Positions 1 through 7,965 of a stretch of 25,088 nt of DNA are shown piece after piece. The notes below the pieces were generated by a model. It was not told where the DNA came from, ran no database searches, and saw only the letters and a list, made by a program, of their open reading frames with translations. The first letter of the stretch is position 1. Each line of letters starts with the position of its first letter. The stretch is from an uncultured Clostridia bacterium (GTDB lineage: Bacteria > Bacillota > Clostridia > Christensenellales > UBA3700), in assembly GCA_946623205.1 (NCBI GenBank), contig CAMOQV010000011.1, forward strand, positions 1 to 25,088, written 5' to 3'. A program made the translations under genes and the position numbers.

Positions 1-279
1 TTCTTCAGATTGCTCTTCAGTCTTTTCTTCAGTTTCTACAACTTCTTCAGTTTCGGATTCCTCTTGAGCTTCTTCAGCAGGAGTTTCTTCGGTCTTAACC
101 TCTTCTTCAGTCTTAACCTCTTCTTCTGCATTTGGAGCTTCTTCTTCGGTTTCAACTGCTTCTTCCTTTTCTTCGGCTTCTTCTTCGCCAATTAAAAGTT
201 TCTTTGCTTCAGTTAATTCCTCTTCTGTTAGGTCAGCCAAAATGTCCTTTAATTTGTCGATTTTTGATTTTCCAAACAT
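1..279 (-). CDS. Acidic scaffold-like protein (partial, C-terminus outside window)
   Basis: The first 93 codons of a gene that runs off the left edge. It begins with a short basic stretch and a helical segment (residues 1-32, including DLTEEELTEAKKLL), then becomes an almost pure Glu/Thr/Ala/Val tract with a tandem 15-bp repeat encoding EEVKT twice. A good SD (AAAGGAG) lies 12 nt before the ATG. It follows the portal and minor head genes, where phages of this layout carry the capsid scaffold before the major capsid gene. The strongly acidic, low-complexity helical composition fits a scaffold, but I recognise no named family, so the role comes from position and composition. Confidence 0.6.
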   Translation of the reverse strand, partial: MFGKSKIDKLKDILADLTEEELTEAKKLLIGEEEAEEKEEAVETEEEAPNAEEEVKTEEEVKTEETPAEEAQEESETEEVVETEEKTEEQSEE

Positions 280-341
280 CTTTTTCGTTTCTCCTTTGTA
301 AAGTTTTTAATATGCATATTTATCTTAATAGCCTATTTGCG

Positions 342-377
342 AAGTGGATTGTGCCTCAGTAATCGTGGTGTCCACTT
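342..377 (-). other. Intergenic hairpin between minor head gene and scaffold-like gene
   Basis: In the 137-bp gap 280-416 the minus strand holds a 7-bp perfect stem, AAGTGGA pairing with TCCACTT, around a 22-nt loop. No U-run follows, so it is not an intrinsic terminator. It could be a processing or stability element in the late mRNA. A 22-codon open frame (393 to 325) crosses it but lacks an SD. Confidence 0.3.
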
Positions 378-416
378 TCCTTCGATCCATCATCGCAACT
401 TATCTATTGTCGATTC

Positions 417-1535
417 CTAAAATATCTCGATTCTACTAACTTCGATTGCTCTCTTATTCTTTCGGCAGAAGTTAATATATTGTTGTTTCCATTCCCTTAC
501 TTTAATTCTAGCATTTTTGTATTCTTTTTCAAAATGCGTGTTCTTATACATTAGTTCCATCTCTTTCCAATGCCTAATTGTGCGTTCAAGTTCTCTCATG
601 CGTTTATCAATGGCTCTTTGTCTTTCGACAGTTTCTTTATCCACCATTGGCGACTCATAACCTTTTTGATAAGGTATCGCTTTATGTCGGCAGTTATAAC
701 CTGTCAAATGCCCATTCTTGTATATTTTGCCCGACTTTGTTTTTACATATTGGTCGGTTGCTACACTCAATGGGATGAACTGAATTCCATCAACCACTTG
801 ATAAGTGTTATCCAATGTATAATGTCCACCCTGCCATTTTTCACATCTCTTTGAGCAGTTTTCGTGTCGAGTTGTTGTGATTAGGTTTACACCATTTTGT
901 CTTAACTCGTCTAAACTAGCCATTGTCTTTTCGTAACGCACTGTCATTTCAGATATGTTACGCAAACTAACATTGCTATCGTATTTAGCTTCGCCCTCGA
1001 CTATACGATAAAAAGCCTCTTTGACTTTTTCCATATAAGTTTTGCCATATTCATTACCTGCGACACCTAAATTGCCAACATTTTTAACAAGCAAGTTCTT
1101 AAAATCCATTGCTTGAGCCGATTTTGGTGCGATAGATTTAAAATCTACATCAGTTTGGTATTTCGCACCGACATTCGTAAAACCGAGTGTCATAATCGTT
1201 ATAATTCGTTGTGTTGTAAATCCCTCGTTAAATCTAGCCAAAGCTAGTATTAAATCCCTTTCTTGTATTCCTAACCCCAATAACGCACTTTTAATCGTGC
1301 CATTTGCAAAAACCCTTAAACTTGCATTTGCACTTGTCTTTAAATCTGGACTTTCCAAAGTGTTTACACAATCAACAATTTGTTCATCCATCTCTTTGAC
1401 TGCTTTTTGATAAGTGATTCTATCAAGAATAAGCCTTTTTGTGATTTCCTTAATGTCTGTTTGACATTCTTCAATCGCTACTGTTTGCCAATTCAGCCCT
1501 ATCTGCTTCGCCTTCGCTATTCTCTTCTTGTTCAT
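417..1535 (-). CDS. Phage minor head protein (Phage_min_cap2-like)
   Basis: A 372-residue protein with a helical N-terminal half. Its C-terminal third contains RHENCSKRCEKWQGG followed by TGYNCRHKAIPY, the Cys/His-bearing signature of phage minor capsid protein 2 and related Mu-gpF-like head morphogenesis proteins. It sits directly after the portal gene and overlaps it by 65 nt in another frame. The frame also has a TTG at 1541, but the ATG at 1535 has AGGAG at 9-nt spacing, whereas the TTG lies too close to it. The family is placed beside the portal and is thought to help head assembly or become an internal head protein. Family confidence is good; exact role is unknown. Confidence 0.75.
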   Translation of the reverse strand: MNKKRIAKAKQIGLNWQTVAIEECQTDIKEITKRLILDRITYQKAVKEMDEQIVDCVNTLESPDLKTSANASLRVFANGTIKSALLGLGIQERDLILALARFNEGFTTQRIITIMTLGFTNVGAKYQTDVDFKSIAPKSAQAMDFKNLLVKNVGNLGVAGNEYGKTYMEKVKEAFYRIVEGEAKYDSNVSLRNISEMTVRYEKTMASLDELRQNGVNLITTTRHENCSKRCEKWQGGHYTLDNTYQVVDGIQFIPLSVATDQYVKTKSGKIYKNGHLTGYNCRHKAIPYQKGYESPMVDKETVERQRAIDKRMRELERTIRHWKEMELMYKNTHFEKEYKNARIKVREWKQQYINFCRKNKRAIEVSRIEIF

Positions 1536-3150
1536 TATCAAAATCTCCTACACTCTCGTTAAACACATCAAATGTTTGATTCATTTTGGCTCTTGCATCT
1601 GCATCAGCCTTTATTCTTGAGATTTCTTCTTGCAATTCATCTTCACTCATATCTGGGTTAATTGCCTTAACAGATAGATATAAACTCTTTAAACCTGCAT
1701 TATATGCGCTTGTTGTGTTCTCTAATACTAATGTAACATTTGTTTCGCCACTCTTTGAGAACTTAACCTCTACACCTGTGTCTTGTCCATTGTATAAAAG
1801 TATGTCTTGCACTAACGCATTTAAAACCTTTGTGAATAGTTTTCTCTTGCCATTTACAAAGTTTGCTGTTTCGCTTTCTTCACTTGATATTTCTCTAGCA
1901 GTTCTATTAGAGCCACCATTTAGCCATCCAGCCAATGTTGATGGACTTAATCCAATCTTCATCGCCATTGTTTCAAGTAGGTTGTTCTTTATGTTTTCCC
2001 ACTCGACACTGCGTAAATCAAATTGAATAGGTGTTGGCTTTTGATCCTCTGGTCTTTGTCCTTCATATTGCGTATATAAGAATGAGTCTAAACCTGCATT
2101 TTGTGGAGCTACATTCTTGTTTTGTGGATTTTGTATAGCCTTTGGAACTAATACTCTACCTCTACCAAGATAAACATCTGTGTTAAATGCGCTGAATTGA
2201 TAATCATAACTGAATAACTCGGCTTGAATATCTTGTATTAAAGATTGTCCATAAGGCAAAGATGTAAGATTGTCCACACCCTGTGTGAACTTAAATGCTC
2301 TTATACCAATGTTTGTAAATGGTAGTCGCTTTGGCTCTCCAATTCTAATATCGCCATAAGATTCTTTGATTTGCTCTTGAACTCTTGATGGCAATTCAGT
2401 AAACCCAATAGGTCTACCAAGTTGAACTGGTTGATTATTTACTAATGCTGTTGTTTCATAAATGTTATATTCAACATAATAGCCATCTCTCTTGTATGAT
2501 GGCATTAAGGCTTTCTGAATAGCATCTTTAAACTTCTTGTTATAGGCTCTCTCTCTATCGATATTGCCTTTGTATCTTTCTTCAACTAATATATATGTTC
2601 TTCTGCCTTCGCCTACTGCATCGACATATTTTGAGTTGATAAGTCTTGCAGATACTACTTCGCCTTTGTAATTGATATTGAAATAGCCTTCATCCATTCT
2701 ATAAACGGATAGCCACATCTTTTTATCGTTATCAACATTCTCAACTACAAATGATGTTCCACCTGCAGCTGCAAATAAAAAGGCTTGAAGCACTGTGTCA
2801 TCAAGTCCTATTTCATCGTTATAGTCGCCAGATATGAATTTTAAAGCCTTACTCTCTGCATCGCCTTTCCCTTCGATGCCCTTTTTAGAGAATAATAATC
2901 CACCACCAAAAATAGATTGTGCAATTCTATGGCATAAGGTTGCAGCTAATCTTGTGCTAACCATACAGCCTGCGCTATCATGCACTCCTTCTACAAAGCC
3001 ATCAAACCATTGTAGCCACTTTCTTAACCATTGTTGAGCAAATGGTTGTAAAAAGGCTGGATATGTTGCATAAAACTGACTATGTGAAACTAATTCTGTG
3101 TTTACTGGGAAATTGATTCTTTCTGGTGTAATTCTTTGTAAGGCTTCCAT
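1471..3150 (-). CDS. Phage portal protein
   Basis: A 559-residue protein in the normal size range for SPP1-type portals. It lies between the large terminase and minor head genes, the usual portal slot. Visible portal traits include an N-terminal helical region, a central beta-rich part with long stem-like helices, and near residue 415 the segment GLSPSTLAGWLNGG followed by TAREISSEESETANFV, typical of the portal stem/crown region in this group. The C-terminal tail is Glu/Asp-rich. Portals form the dodecameric ring at one head vertex through which DNA is pumped and to which the terminase docks. AGGAG stands 6 nt before the ATG. Confidence 0.85.
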   Translation of the reverse strand: MEALQRITPERINFPVNTELVSHSQFYATYPAFLQPFAQQWLRKWLQWFDGFVEGVHDSAGCMVSTRLAATLCHRIAQSIFGGGLLFSKKGIEGKGDAESKALKFISGDYNDEIGLDDTVLQAFLFAAAGGTSFVVENVDNDKKMWLSVYRMDEGYFNINYKGEVVSARLINSKYVDAVGEGRRTYILVEERYKGNIDRERAYNKKFKDAIQKALMPSYKRDGYYVEYNIYETTALVNNQPVQLGRPIGFTELPSRVQEQIKESYGDIRIGEPKRLPFTNIGIRAFKFTQGVDNLTSLPYGQSLIQDIQAELFSYDYQFSAFNTDVYLGRGRVLVPKAIQNPQNKNVAPQNAGLDSFLYTQYEGQRPEDQKPTPIQFDLRSVEWENIKNNLLETMAMKIGLSPSTLAGWLNGGSNRTAREISSEESETANFVNGKRKLFTKVLNALVQDILLYNGQDTGVEVKFSKSGETNVTLVLENTTSAYNAGLKSLYLSVKAINPDMSEDELQEEISRIKADADARAKMNQTFDVFNESVGDFDNEQEENSEGEADRAELANSSD

Positions 3151-3159
3151 TTATTGCTC

Positions 3160-3564
3160 CTACTTAACTTTTTTGAAATTTGATTGCTTTTTTAAAGCTC
3201 TCTCGACTGCTTCATTCATTCTATCTTGCGAAGTTTTAACCTTTGAGATGTCAATTCCGTGCTTCTTGCAAAGTTCCATTAAGGCAGTTCTTTGAGCCAT
3301 TAACTCTTCAGCAATAACTTTAAGTTGCCCATTCTCGTTTAAAAGGATATTTACCATACTACCATAGAAATTACCCTTAATTCGATTAAGTCTTTCTTTG
3401 CTATCGGTCTTTTCAATCTCTATCGGTTTTAAACCTAGTCTTTTCAACATTTCGTTGTATTCATCTTTAGATAACTCAACATTTGTTGTTAAGATTGCAC
3501 CTAATAGATTTTCTAGTGTGATTTCTTTTTGAACTTCGTTTTCATTTTTCTTTTGTTCACTCAT
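3160..3564 (-). CDS. Hypothetical protein between terminase and portal
   Basis: A 134-residue charged protein with no membrane segment or signal peptide. The N-terminus is Lys/Glu/Asn-rich, the middle (LSKDEYNEMLKRLGLKP) is helical, and the C-terminal half is amphipathic helix ending in a Lys-rich tail. A strong SD (AAAAGGAG) precedes the ATG. A small protein here could be a packaging or head accessory factor, but I recognise no family. A weak promoter candidate lies upstream at 3591-3620. Confidence 0.7.
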   Translation of the reverse strand: MSEQKKNENEVQKEITLENLLGAILTTNVELSKDEYNEMLKRLGLKPIEIEKTDSKERLNRIKGNFYGSMVNILLNENGQLKVIAEELMAQRTALMELCKKHGIDISKVKTSQDRMNEAVERALKKQSNFKKVK

Positions 3565-3590
3565 GATTTTTACTCCTTTTCCATATATTT

Positions 3591-3620
3591 AGTTTAAACT
3601 AAAAAATAATTCATTGTCAA
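3591..3620 (-). promoter_or_regulatory. Possible promoter before the terminase-portal spacer gene
   Basis: Minus-strand TTGACA (3615-3620), 18 bp, TAAACT (3591-3596). The -10 lies inside a perfect 12-bp palindrome TAGTTTAAACTA. The -35 is consensus but the -10 is poor, so this may be a weak internal promoter or chance in AT-rich DNA. Confidence 0.3.
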
Positions 3621-3625
3621 ATATA

Positions 3626-4978
3626 CTACTTGTATGCAATTTGCCTAGCAGGGAAATGTAAATTATCAGGGTTTAAATAATAGTAATTTACACCATAAGT
3701 CAAAGCATCTGTGCAGTCATTCGGTATCGCTGGATCAAGTTTGTATGTTGGTGTCCAAACTACACTCTCTAATTGCGTTACAAGTGGATCATCTTGCATA
3801 ACTCTATGGCTATGCCACAAATATTGTCCATTAGTGTTTTTGATATATAGCACCCCTTTAGCAAACGCATCATTTACAACTGCGTTAGTTCTTAATTGTG
3901 TGCTTTTCTCTTTGAATGAGTGTATGTTGTTATCGTTTGTTAAATCGTATCTTAATTGTGTTATCAAATCTGCAGCTGCACAATCAATGCTCCAATACTT
4001 TTCAACATCATTATAAGTAAAGCCATACTTATTCTCCATCCAATCCAAGTATTCTTTTATCAATTCAACTAACTGAACTGGTGCAAGAGATATTCCAGCT
4101 GCTTTTGGATCGTAATAGAATCTCTCAAGAACTACTGCTCTACCACTCGACATAATAGCAATAGGGCAAATGCAAGTTGAGTCCCTAGCAATCGCACCAT
4201 CTGCACCGAATATAACATACTCGAATCTTTCGCCATTAAACTTCTGTGCTAATTGTTCTTCAGTCAAGTAGTGTTCTTCTTTCTTGAATTGAGCATAAGC
4301 ACCACCCTGTAATTCATCCAATGAGCCTAAATACATAAATCTAGCCATCGCTGGATTATACTTAAACTCATTGTTGATTTCTTTCTTCATTTCTTCAGGA
4401 AGCACTTTCCAAATATCAAAGCAAGTTGCATCTATAAACTCATAATCTGGACTAAAACGCATTTTAGCACAAAACTGATTCCACCAATGCCCTTTTACTT
4501 CGTGTGGGTTTCCAGCAATTACTATCTTGCCACCATCCATCATATTTCTTGCTATTGTAGAGATTGCGTGTTTAAGGTTTAATTCATTACGCAACTGTTG
4601 AGCTTCATCGATTATCGCAAGAGCATATTTCTTTGTTGTCTTTAAACCTCTAGTTCTTGAAAAGTCTGCACCACCAATACCCTTAAAGTCGATTGTATTG
4701 CCAAGTGGTGTTGTCATTCTCAATGGACTTACTTTTAACTTGAAAAAGCCATCCAAACCGATAGAGGCTTGAACATCTAATATTTCTTGAGCAAATGAGT
4801 CATGTAAAGAGTTATAATTCGCCCTGCCGACAAATATATCGTGATTGATATTGTTTATGCAAGTGTAGGCTAATAATTGAGCCATAGAAACAGACTTGCC
4901 ACAACTTCGTGGAGCATCTAGAATAACTCTCGTTCTTTCGCTTTTGTATAACTTATCGTATGGCTTTAGGACTTTCAT
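3626..4978 (-). CDS. terL: Terminase large subunit
   Basis: A 450-residue packaging motor. The N-terminal ATPase has a Walker A-like loop APRSCGKS (residues 22-29) and Walker B ALAIIDE (119-125). The C-terminal RNase H-like nuclease shows its acidic residues in FGADGAIARDST, SIDCAAADL and the final DCTDALTYG, the Terminase_3 pattern. It cuts concatemeric DNA and drives it into the prohead through the portal. The gene overlaps the upstream small gene by 26 nt and has no strong SD of its own, so translational coupling is likely. Small terminase, terL, spacer gene and portal follow in the standard order. Confidence 0.93.
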   Translation of the reverse strand: MKVLKPYDKLYKSERTRVILDAPRSCGKSVSMAQLLAYTCINNINHDIFVGRANYNSLHDSFAQEILDVQASIGLDGFFKLKVSPLRMTTPLGNTIDFKGIGGADFSRTRGLKTTKKYALAIIDEAQQLRNELNLKHAISTIARNMMDGGKIVIAGNPHEVKGHWWNQFCAKMRFSPDYEFIDATCFDIWKVLPEEMKKEINNEFKYNPAMARFMYLGSLDELQGGAYAQFKKEEHYLTEEQLAQKFNGERFEYVIFGADGAIARDSTCICPIAIMSSGRAVVLERFYYDPKAAGISLAPVQLVELIKEYLDWMENKYGFTYNDVEKYWSIDCAAADLITQLRYDLTNDNNIHSFKEKSTQLRTNAVVNDAFAKGVLYIKNTNGQYLWHSHRVMQDDPLVTQLESVVWTPTYKLDPAIPNDCTDALTYGVNYYYLNPDNLHFPARQIAYK

Positions 4979-5168
4979 TTTTCTTAACTGGCTTTTCGGT
5001 TTCCTTTCTTCCTATAAGCATTGTTGTATAGCGACCATTATTAGCTGCATATTGAACATCTACTTCAAGTCCTTTGTTTTGCATATCGTTTACTTCTTCA
5101 ACAACATGGTTTAGGATTTGTGATTCAGATAACTCAACTATGTGTCTTATATCAACTATCTTTTTCAT
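4953..5168 (-). CDS. Small hypothetical protein between terminase subunits
   Basis: A 71-residue protein beginning MKKIVDIRHIVE. The frame is open further upstream, but the ATG at 5168 has AAAGGAG at proper spacing, so I start there. It overlaps the end of the small terminase gene by 17 nt and the start of terL by 26 nt, so the three are translated as a coupled set. The sequence looks like a small alpha/beta fold (IVELSESQILNHVV, then a strand with TTMLIGRK). No family recognised. Confidence 0.7.
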   Translation of the reverse strand: MKKIVDIRHIVELSESQILNHVVEEVNDMQNKGLEVDVQYAANNGRYTTMLIGRKETEKPVKKNESPKAIR

Positions 5169-5793
5169 ACTCTTCTCCTTTCTCTCTACTTGCATCGACT
5201 ACTTCGATTTTAAATCCCTTTATCTTTTCAACTAGGCTTTCTTCCCTTTCTTCAGGATTGCTTTCCTTTTGTTTTATCTCAAGCTCTTTTCGTTTTATAT
5301 CTATCATTTGAGCCTTATCATCATATTGGATATTGTCTTTATCGTAAATCTTTAAACAAGCAAAAATAGCAGTTGTGTCTGGTGGCGCAAACTGCTTTAA
5401 TGTTCTTTGATATACATACTTCTTGCCGATTGGATTATTGTTCTCATCTGTATCTTGTCTTATCTCGGTTATCTGCTCTTCATAAGAATAGCCTAATGCT
5501 CTACTTATCAATGCACTTCTTAACTTACCAACTAGAATAGTTCGAGGTCGATCGACAAGTTCATTCATTTCTTCTGGATGTCTTTTCTTTGTTTCCATCC
5601 AACAATTCCAAGAGATGCCAAGAGCAGTGGCTACTTGTCTTTCAGAAGCACCACCCTCAATAAGTTGTATAATCTTGTCTTTGTTGTGTTTGATAACCTT
5701 ATCCCACATTGTTGGTTTATTGCCACCCTTTTTATGTGGGATTGTTGTTAAGTCTTTATTGATACTTTTAACTTCTTCCTTTTCCTTTCCCAT
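5152..5793 (-). CDS. terS: Terminase small subunit
   Basis: A 213-residue protein with a helix-turn-helix near residues 37-70 (KIIQLIEGGASERQVATALG then ISWNCWMETKKRHPE), the DNA-recognition fold of small terminases. A middle region is likely involved in oligomerisation and the C-terminal third is a charged helix (DIKRKELEIKQKESN). It recognises the packaging site and delivers DNA to TerL. It lies just upstream of terL on the same strand with only the small coupled gene between. The start has only a weak purine-rich SD, and the previous gene ends 11 nt before it. Confidence 0.82.
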   Translation of the reverse strand: MGKEKEEVKSINKDLTTIPHKKGGNKPTMWDKVIKHNKDKIIQLIEGGASERQVATALGISWNCWMETKKRHPEEMNELVDRPRTILVGKLRSALISRALGYSYEEQITEIRQDTDENNNPIGKKYVYQRTLKQFAPPDTTAIFACLKIYDKDNIQYDDKAQMIDIKRKELEIKQKESNPEEREESLVEKIKGFKIEVVDASREKGEEYEKDS

Positions 5794-5804
5794 CTTTAAA
5801 GCTC

Positions 5805-6053
5805 TTACTTATCTTTATTTTGTATATTTTCCCAATCAAAGTCTTTCATCATATAGAAAACTACATCTTGGAATACAGATACTGACTTTAACCCCATTAT
5901 CATTGGAATCATTGCATATTCATCCAAGTTTGCATCCTTTATGATTGCATAGAACTTTTTAGCTTCTCTCTTATCCTTTCCTTTTGAGTTTGCGATTATC
6001 TTTGGGAACTCCCCGTCCTTTAACATTTCTTTTAATGCTTGTTTAAAAGTCAT
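5805..6053 (-). CDS. Hypothetical protein upstream of small terminase
   Basis: An 82-residue protein with a strong SD (AAAGGAG, 9 nt before the ATG). The N-terminus is helical (TFKQALKEMLKDGEF); the middle is basic; the C-terminal half is hydrophobic with several Met and Phe (MIPMIMGLKSVSVFQDVVFYMM), which looks like a buried helix pair rather than a clear membrane span. It is the first gene after the terminator at 6076-6108 and so opens the packaging cluster. No family recognised. Confidence 0.65.
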   Translation of the reverse strand: MTFKQALKEMLKDGEFPKIIANSKGKDKREAKKFYAIIKDANLDEYAMIPMIMGLKSVSVFQDVVFYMMKDFDWENIQNKDK

Positions 6054-6075
6054 TGCTTATTCTCCTTTCCCATAA

Positions 6076-6108
6076 AAAATAGAGCCTGATATTCTCTGAC
6101 TCTATTTT
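6076..6108 (-). terminator. Intrinsic terminator ahead of the packaging genes
   Basis: On the minus strand an 11-bp stem (AAAATAGAGTC with GGCTCTATTTT, one G-U) closes an 11-nt loop and runs into TTTTTT. It lies after the zinc-ribbon gene (6139-6318) and before the gene at 6053, so upstream transcripts should largely stop before the terminase genes unless read through. Confidence 0.75.
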
Positions 6109-6138
6109 AACATAAATACTAATAATTTACCAAATCGA

Positions 6139-6318
6139 CTAATCTACGAATGTTCTATGGCATTTTGGACAACCTGATATAATATCGTTAATCTCGTCTA
6201 GGTCATATACCTTTGTAATATCACATCCACAATATGGACAGATACCATCTGGCACGAACATAAGTTTTGTCTCTCTCGACATTTTGTTTTGGTTTTGCTC
6301 TTGAGTTTGTTTTTCCAT
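6139..6318 (-). CDS. 59-residue zinc-ribbon protein
   Basis: A short gene with AAAGGAG 10 nt upstream of its ATG and its own strong promoter at 6370-6398. After a Gln/Asn-rich N-terminus the protein has CPYCGC (residues 28-33) and GCPKCH (49-54), two Cys-x2-Cys knuckles of a rubredoxin-like zinc ribbon. Such small zinc ribbons are common in phages and may bind nucleic acid or protein; sequence alone does not show which. It sits between the early-gene block and the terminator ahead of the packaging genes, so a regulatory role is possible but unproven. Confidence 0.75.
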   Translation of the reverse strand: MEKQTQEQNQNKMSRETKLMFVPDGICPYCGCDITKVYDLDEINDIISGCPKCHRTFVD

Positions 6319-6369
6319 AACTTTAAATCTCCTTTATTGTTTTTATCCTATGGGATTGCTCCCTTAAAT

Positions 6370-6398
6370 ATAATACTAAATATTTAAAGATTTTGCAA
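6370..6398 (-). promoter_or_regulatory. Strong sigma-A-type promoter for the zinc-ribbon gene
   Basis: Minus-strand TTGCAA (6393-6398), 17 bp, TATTAT (6370-6375) in AT-rich DNA, with the start expected near 6363, about 45 nt before the ATG at 6318. The spacing is ideal and each box has one or two mismatches to consensus. It lacks the palindrome seen at the three early promoters, so it is probably under different control. Confidence 0.65.
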
Positions 6399-6407
6399 GA
6401 GGGTTTT

Positions 6408-6671
6408 TTATTCCTTTTCAGCTAATTGCTTTATCTTTGCTCTTATGCTGTTTAAGGATGGGTATTGTTGTGTCCAAATAATATCATTAGCATCTTGCAC
6501 CCATTCAGATATAACAAAATTCTTAAACATATTACAATAACTTAATGTATAGTTGTGCTTTTTGCTTTTAAACTGAATGTAGCTGAACTTTACTGGAATA
6601 ATAACTCCTTCTTGTTCCCACTCTTTAATAATCTCGAATTTGCTGAAATCGATCTTCTCTGATAGTTTCAT
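6408..6671 (-). CDS. Hypothetical protein
   Basis: An 87-residue protein, last gene of the early small-gene block. AGAGG stands 9 nt before the ATG. It alternates predicted strands (IIPVKFSYIQF, NYTLSYCNMF, FVISEWVQD) and ends in a helix rich in Lys and Glu, suggesting a small globular alpha/beta protein. No signal peptide, membrane span or known motif is visible. Confidence 0.68.
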   Translation of the reverse strand: MKLSEKIDFSKFEIIKEWEQEGVIIPVKFSYIQFKSKKHNYTLSYCNMFKNFVISEWVQDANDIIWTQQYPSLNSIRAKIKQLAEKE

Positions 6672-6713
6672 TGGCTTACCTCTTTACATCCACTAACTCA
6701 ACTTGCTTTATTC

Positions 6714-6962
6714 CTAATATGCAGCTGCTTTATTTTGCTTTTCATCTTCTGGATCAATATCCAACAAGTGACTTGATTCTAACAAACAAATACAATCTGT
6801 GTAAGTGTCGATTACTTTAAATGTTTCATCTTGCTTTTGTTTAGCTGTGACTACATCTATCTTGCCAGACTCTAAACTATCTTTGATAATAAGCAATTCT
6901 CTTTCAGCACTTTCTCTCTTTGCTTTAAGAGTATCGTAGTATTGTTTAATTGACATTTTCAT
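6714..6962 (-). CDS. Hypothetical coiled-coil protein
   Basis: An 82-residue, mostly helical protein: residues 3-35 (IKQYYDTLKAKRESAERELL onward) and 36-65 look like two antiparallel helices, followed by an acidic tail (IDPEDEKQ). The SD is AGGAGG, 8 nt before the first ATG, so I keep MKMSIK as the start rather than the internal Met. It overlaps the upstream gene by 17 nt. No family recognised. Confidence 0.7.
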   Translation of the reverse strand: MKMSIKQYYDTLKAKRESAERELLIIKDSLESGKIDVVTAKQKQDETFKVIDTYTDCICLLESSHLLDIDPEDEKQNKAAAY

Positions 6963-7236
6963 TATGATTTCCTCCTAAATAGTCTTTTGGATTATCTCCC
7001 CAAGTCTTTAGCGACTTGTTTATCGCTTCTAAAGTTTTCTTTGGTATTTTAAACCCTAGTAAGCCTATATCTTCTTTTTGCGTATCGATTGCTTTAGGCT
7101 TTAGTATGCTTACTACTTTTGCGATTTCTTTGTTCGCTTCTTTTTCAGTCTTTGCGTGTTGATAAAATGATATAAAGCCACCTACTCCCTCGACCAAAAA
7201 TGTTGTTGTGAAATCATATAGTTTTACGCTTTTCAT
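6946..7236 (-). CDS. Hypothetical protein
   Basis: A 96-residue protein. The N-terminal half reads as strands (VKLYDFTTTFLVEG, GGFISFYQHAKTE) and then a helix (EKEANKEIAKVVSIL), a pattern seen in small phage early proteins. The C-terminus is polar with NHNENVN. SD is GGAGG, spaced 10 nt. It overlaps the upstream gene by 4 nt (ATGA type), so translation is coupled. Function unknown. Confidence 0.7.
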   Translation of the reverse strand: MKSVKLYDFTTTFLVEGVGGFISFYQHAKTEKEANKEIAKVVSILKPKAIDTQKEDIGLLGFKIPKKTLEAINKSLKTWGDNPKDYLGGNHNENVN

Positions 7237-7487
7237 TTTGTATAAACCTCCAAAACTTCTTTTGGGATTTCTCCTGTTTCGTTTTTATGTAAGCAAGGAT
7301 ATACTACTCTTTCAATATCGGTATGACTTAACCTCGCCACTAAATCATTGTCTTGCTTTGTTATGGCTATTCTTCTTACGCCACAACACATACAGGCATT
7401 TAAAAAATCCATTAATGCGTATGGTGCTAGACTGATATTGATATACTCTTCTTCTCTTTGTGGCAATTCTTTAATTTCTTCTTTCAT
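7233..7487 (-). CDS. Hypothetical protein with a CxCC motif
   Basis: An 84-residue protein with a basic/acidic N-terminus (KEEIKELPQREEE) and a conserved-looking core NISLAPYALMDFLNACMCCGVRRIA; the Cys cluster CMCC could bind metal or form a disulphide. AAAAGGAG precedes the ATG by 7-8 nt and is supplied by the tail of the previous gene. No known family. Confidence 0.68.
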   Translation of the reverse strand: MKEEIKELPQREEEYINISLAPYALMDFLNACMCCGVRRIAITKQDNDLVARLSHTDIERVVYPCLHKNETGEIPKEVLEVYTK

Positions 7488-7488
7488 A

Positions 7489-7650
7489 TCATATCTCCTT
7501 TTCGATTTCTTCTTTTCCTTTTCTTCTATATTTGTGGTTGTTAAATCGCTTTATAAATCTAACCCACTTCAACTTGGCTTTATTACCAGCCCAAAACTTT
7601 CTCTCGAACTTATCTTCCCAAGTTTCTTTCTTGTAGTTGCTATGTTGCAT
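7489..7650 (-). CDS. 53-residue basic hypothetical protein
   Basis: A short gene that overlaps the end of its upstream neighbour by 11 nt and ends 1 nt before the next start, filling an otherwise empty slot. The SD-like AGGGG lies 5-6 nt before the ATG. The product is highly basic and aromatic (YKKETWEDKFERKFWAG, then RFIKRFNNHKYRRKGK), so it might bind nucleic acid. No family recognised. Confidence 0.65.
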   Translation of the reverse strand: MQHSNYKKETWEDKFERKFWAGNKAKLKWVRFIKRFNNHKYRRKGKEEIEKEI

Positions 7651-7963
7651 TGTTTACCCCTAAAATCTTTTCTATTTTTGTAATAAGTTTTGTTAATCTT
7701 GTAAGATTTGAATTCCAAACTTTCAACAAACTCTTGCTTGATGGATACTTTTTCACTTGCACTTCCATTGTGTAATTGTTTCCTTCTGCAGCATATAGCC
7801 ATATTTTAAAATCGTTTACATAATCGATCTTACTAAATTGGCTTGGACAAATTCCCTTTTCAAAACCTGATTTCATTAACTTTTCAACCGTTTTATTATC
7901 AAAAGTAAAATCTTTTCCAATTGTTCCATCTTGTTTTGTGTAATCTACTAAAATTGTTTTCAT
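7640..7963 (-). CDS. Hypothetical protein
   Basis: A 107-residue protein with SD GGGGGAATAGAT before the ATG, the same leader as its two upstream neighbours. The N-terminus (MKTILVDYTKQDGTIGKDFT) reads as two beta strands with a turn, and the C-terminal half is helical with KIEKILG near the end. Nothing suggests secretion or a membrane. Function unknown. Confidence 0.68.
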   Translation of the reverse strand: MKTILVDYTKQDGTIGKDFTFDNKTVEKLMKSGFEKGICPSQFSKIDYVNDFKIWLYAAEGNNYTMEVQVKKYPSSKSLLKVWNSNLTRLTKLITKIEKILGVNNAT

Positions 7964-7965
7964 AT

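Noticed and set aside
1..195. Plus-strand Phe/Leu-rich frames opposite the acidic gene
   Set aside because: They are the complement of Glu-rich codons (GAA/GAG giving TTC/CTC) and not real hydrophobic proteins.
325..393. 22-codon frame in the gap after the minor head gene
   Set aside because: No SD, very short, and it crosses a hairpin; nothing supports translation.
1471..1541. TTG at 1541 as start of the minor head protein
   Set aside because: Only 3 nt from the AGGAG; the ATG at 1535 is correctly spaced.
7569..7802. 77-codon minus-strand frame overlapping two genes
   Set aside because: It is out of frame with the supported genes at 7640-7963 and 7489-7650, has no SD, and its sequence is not protein-like.
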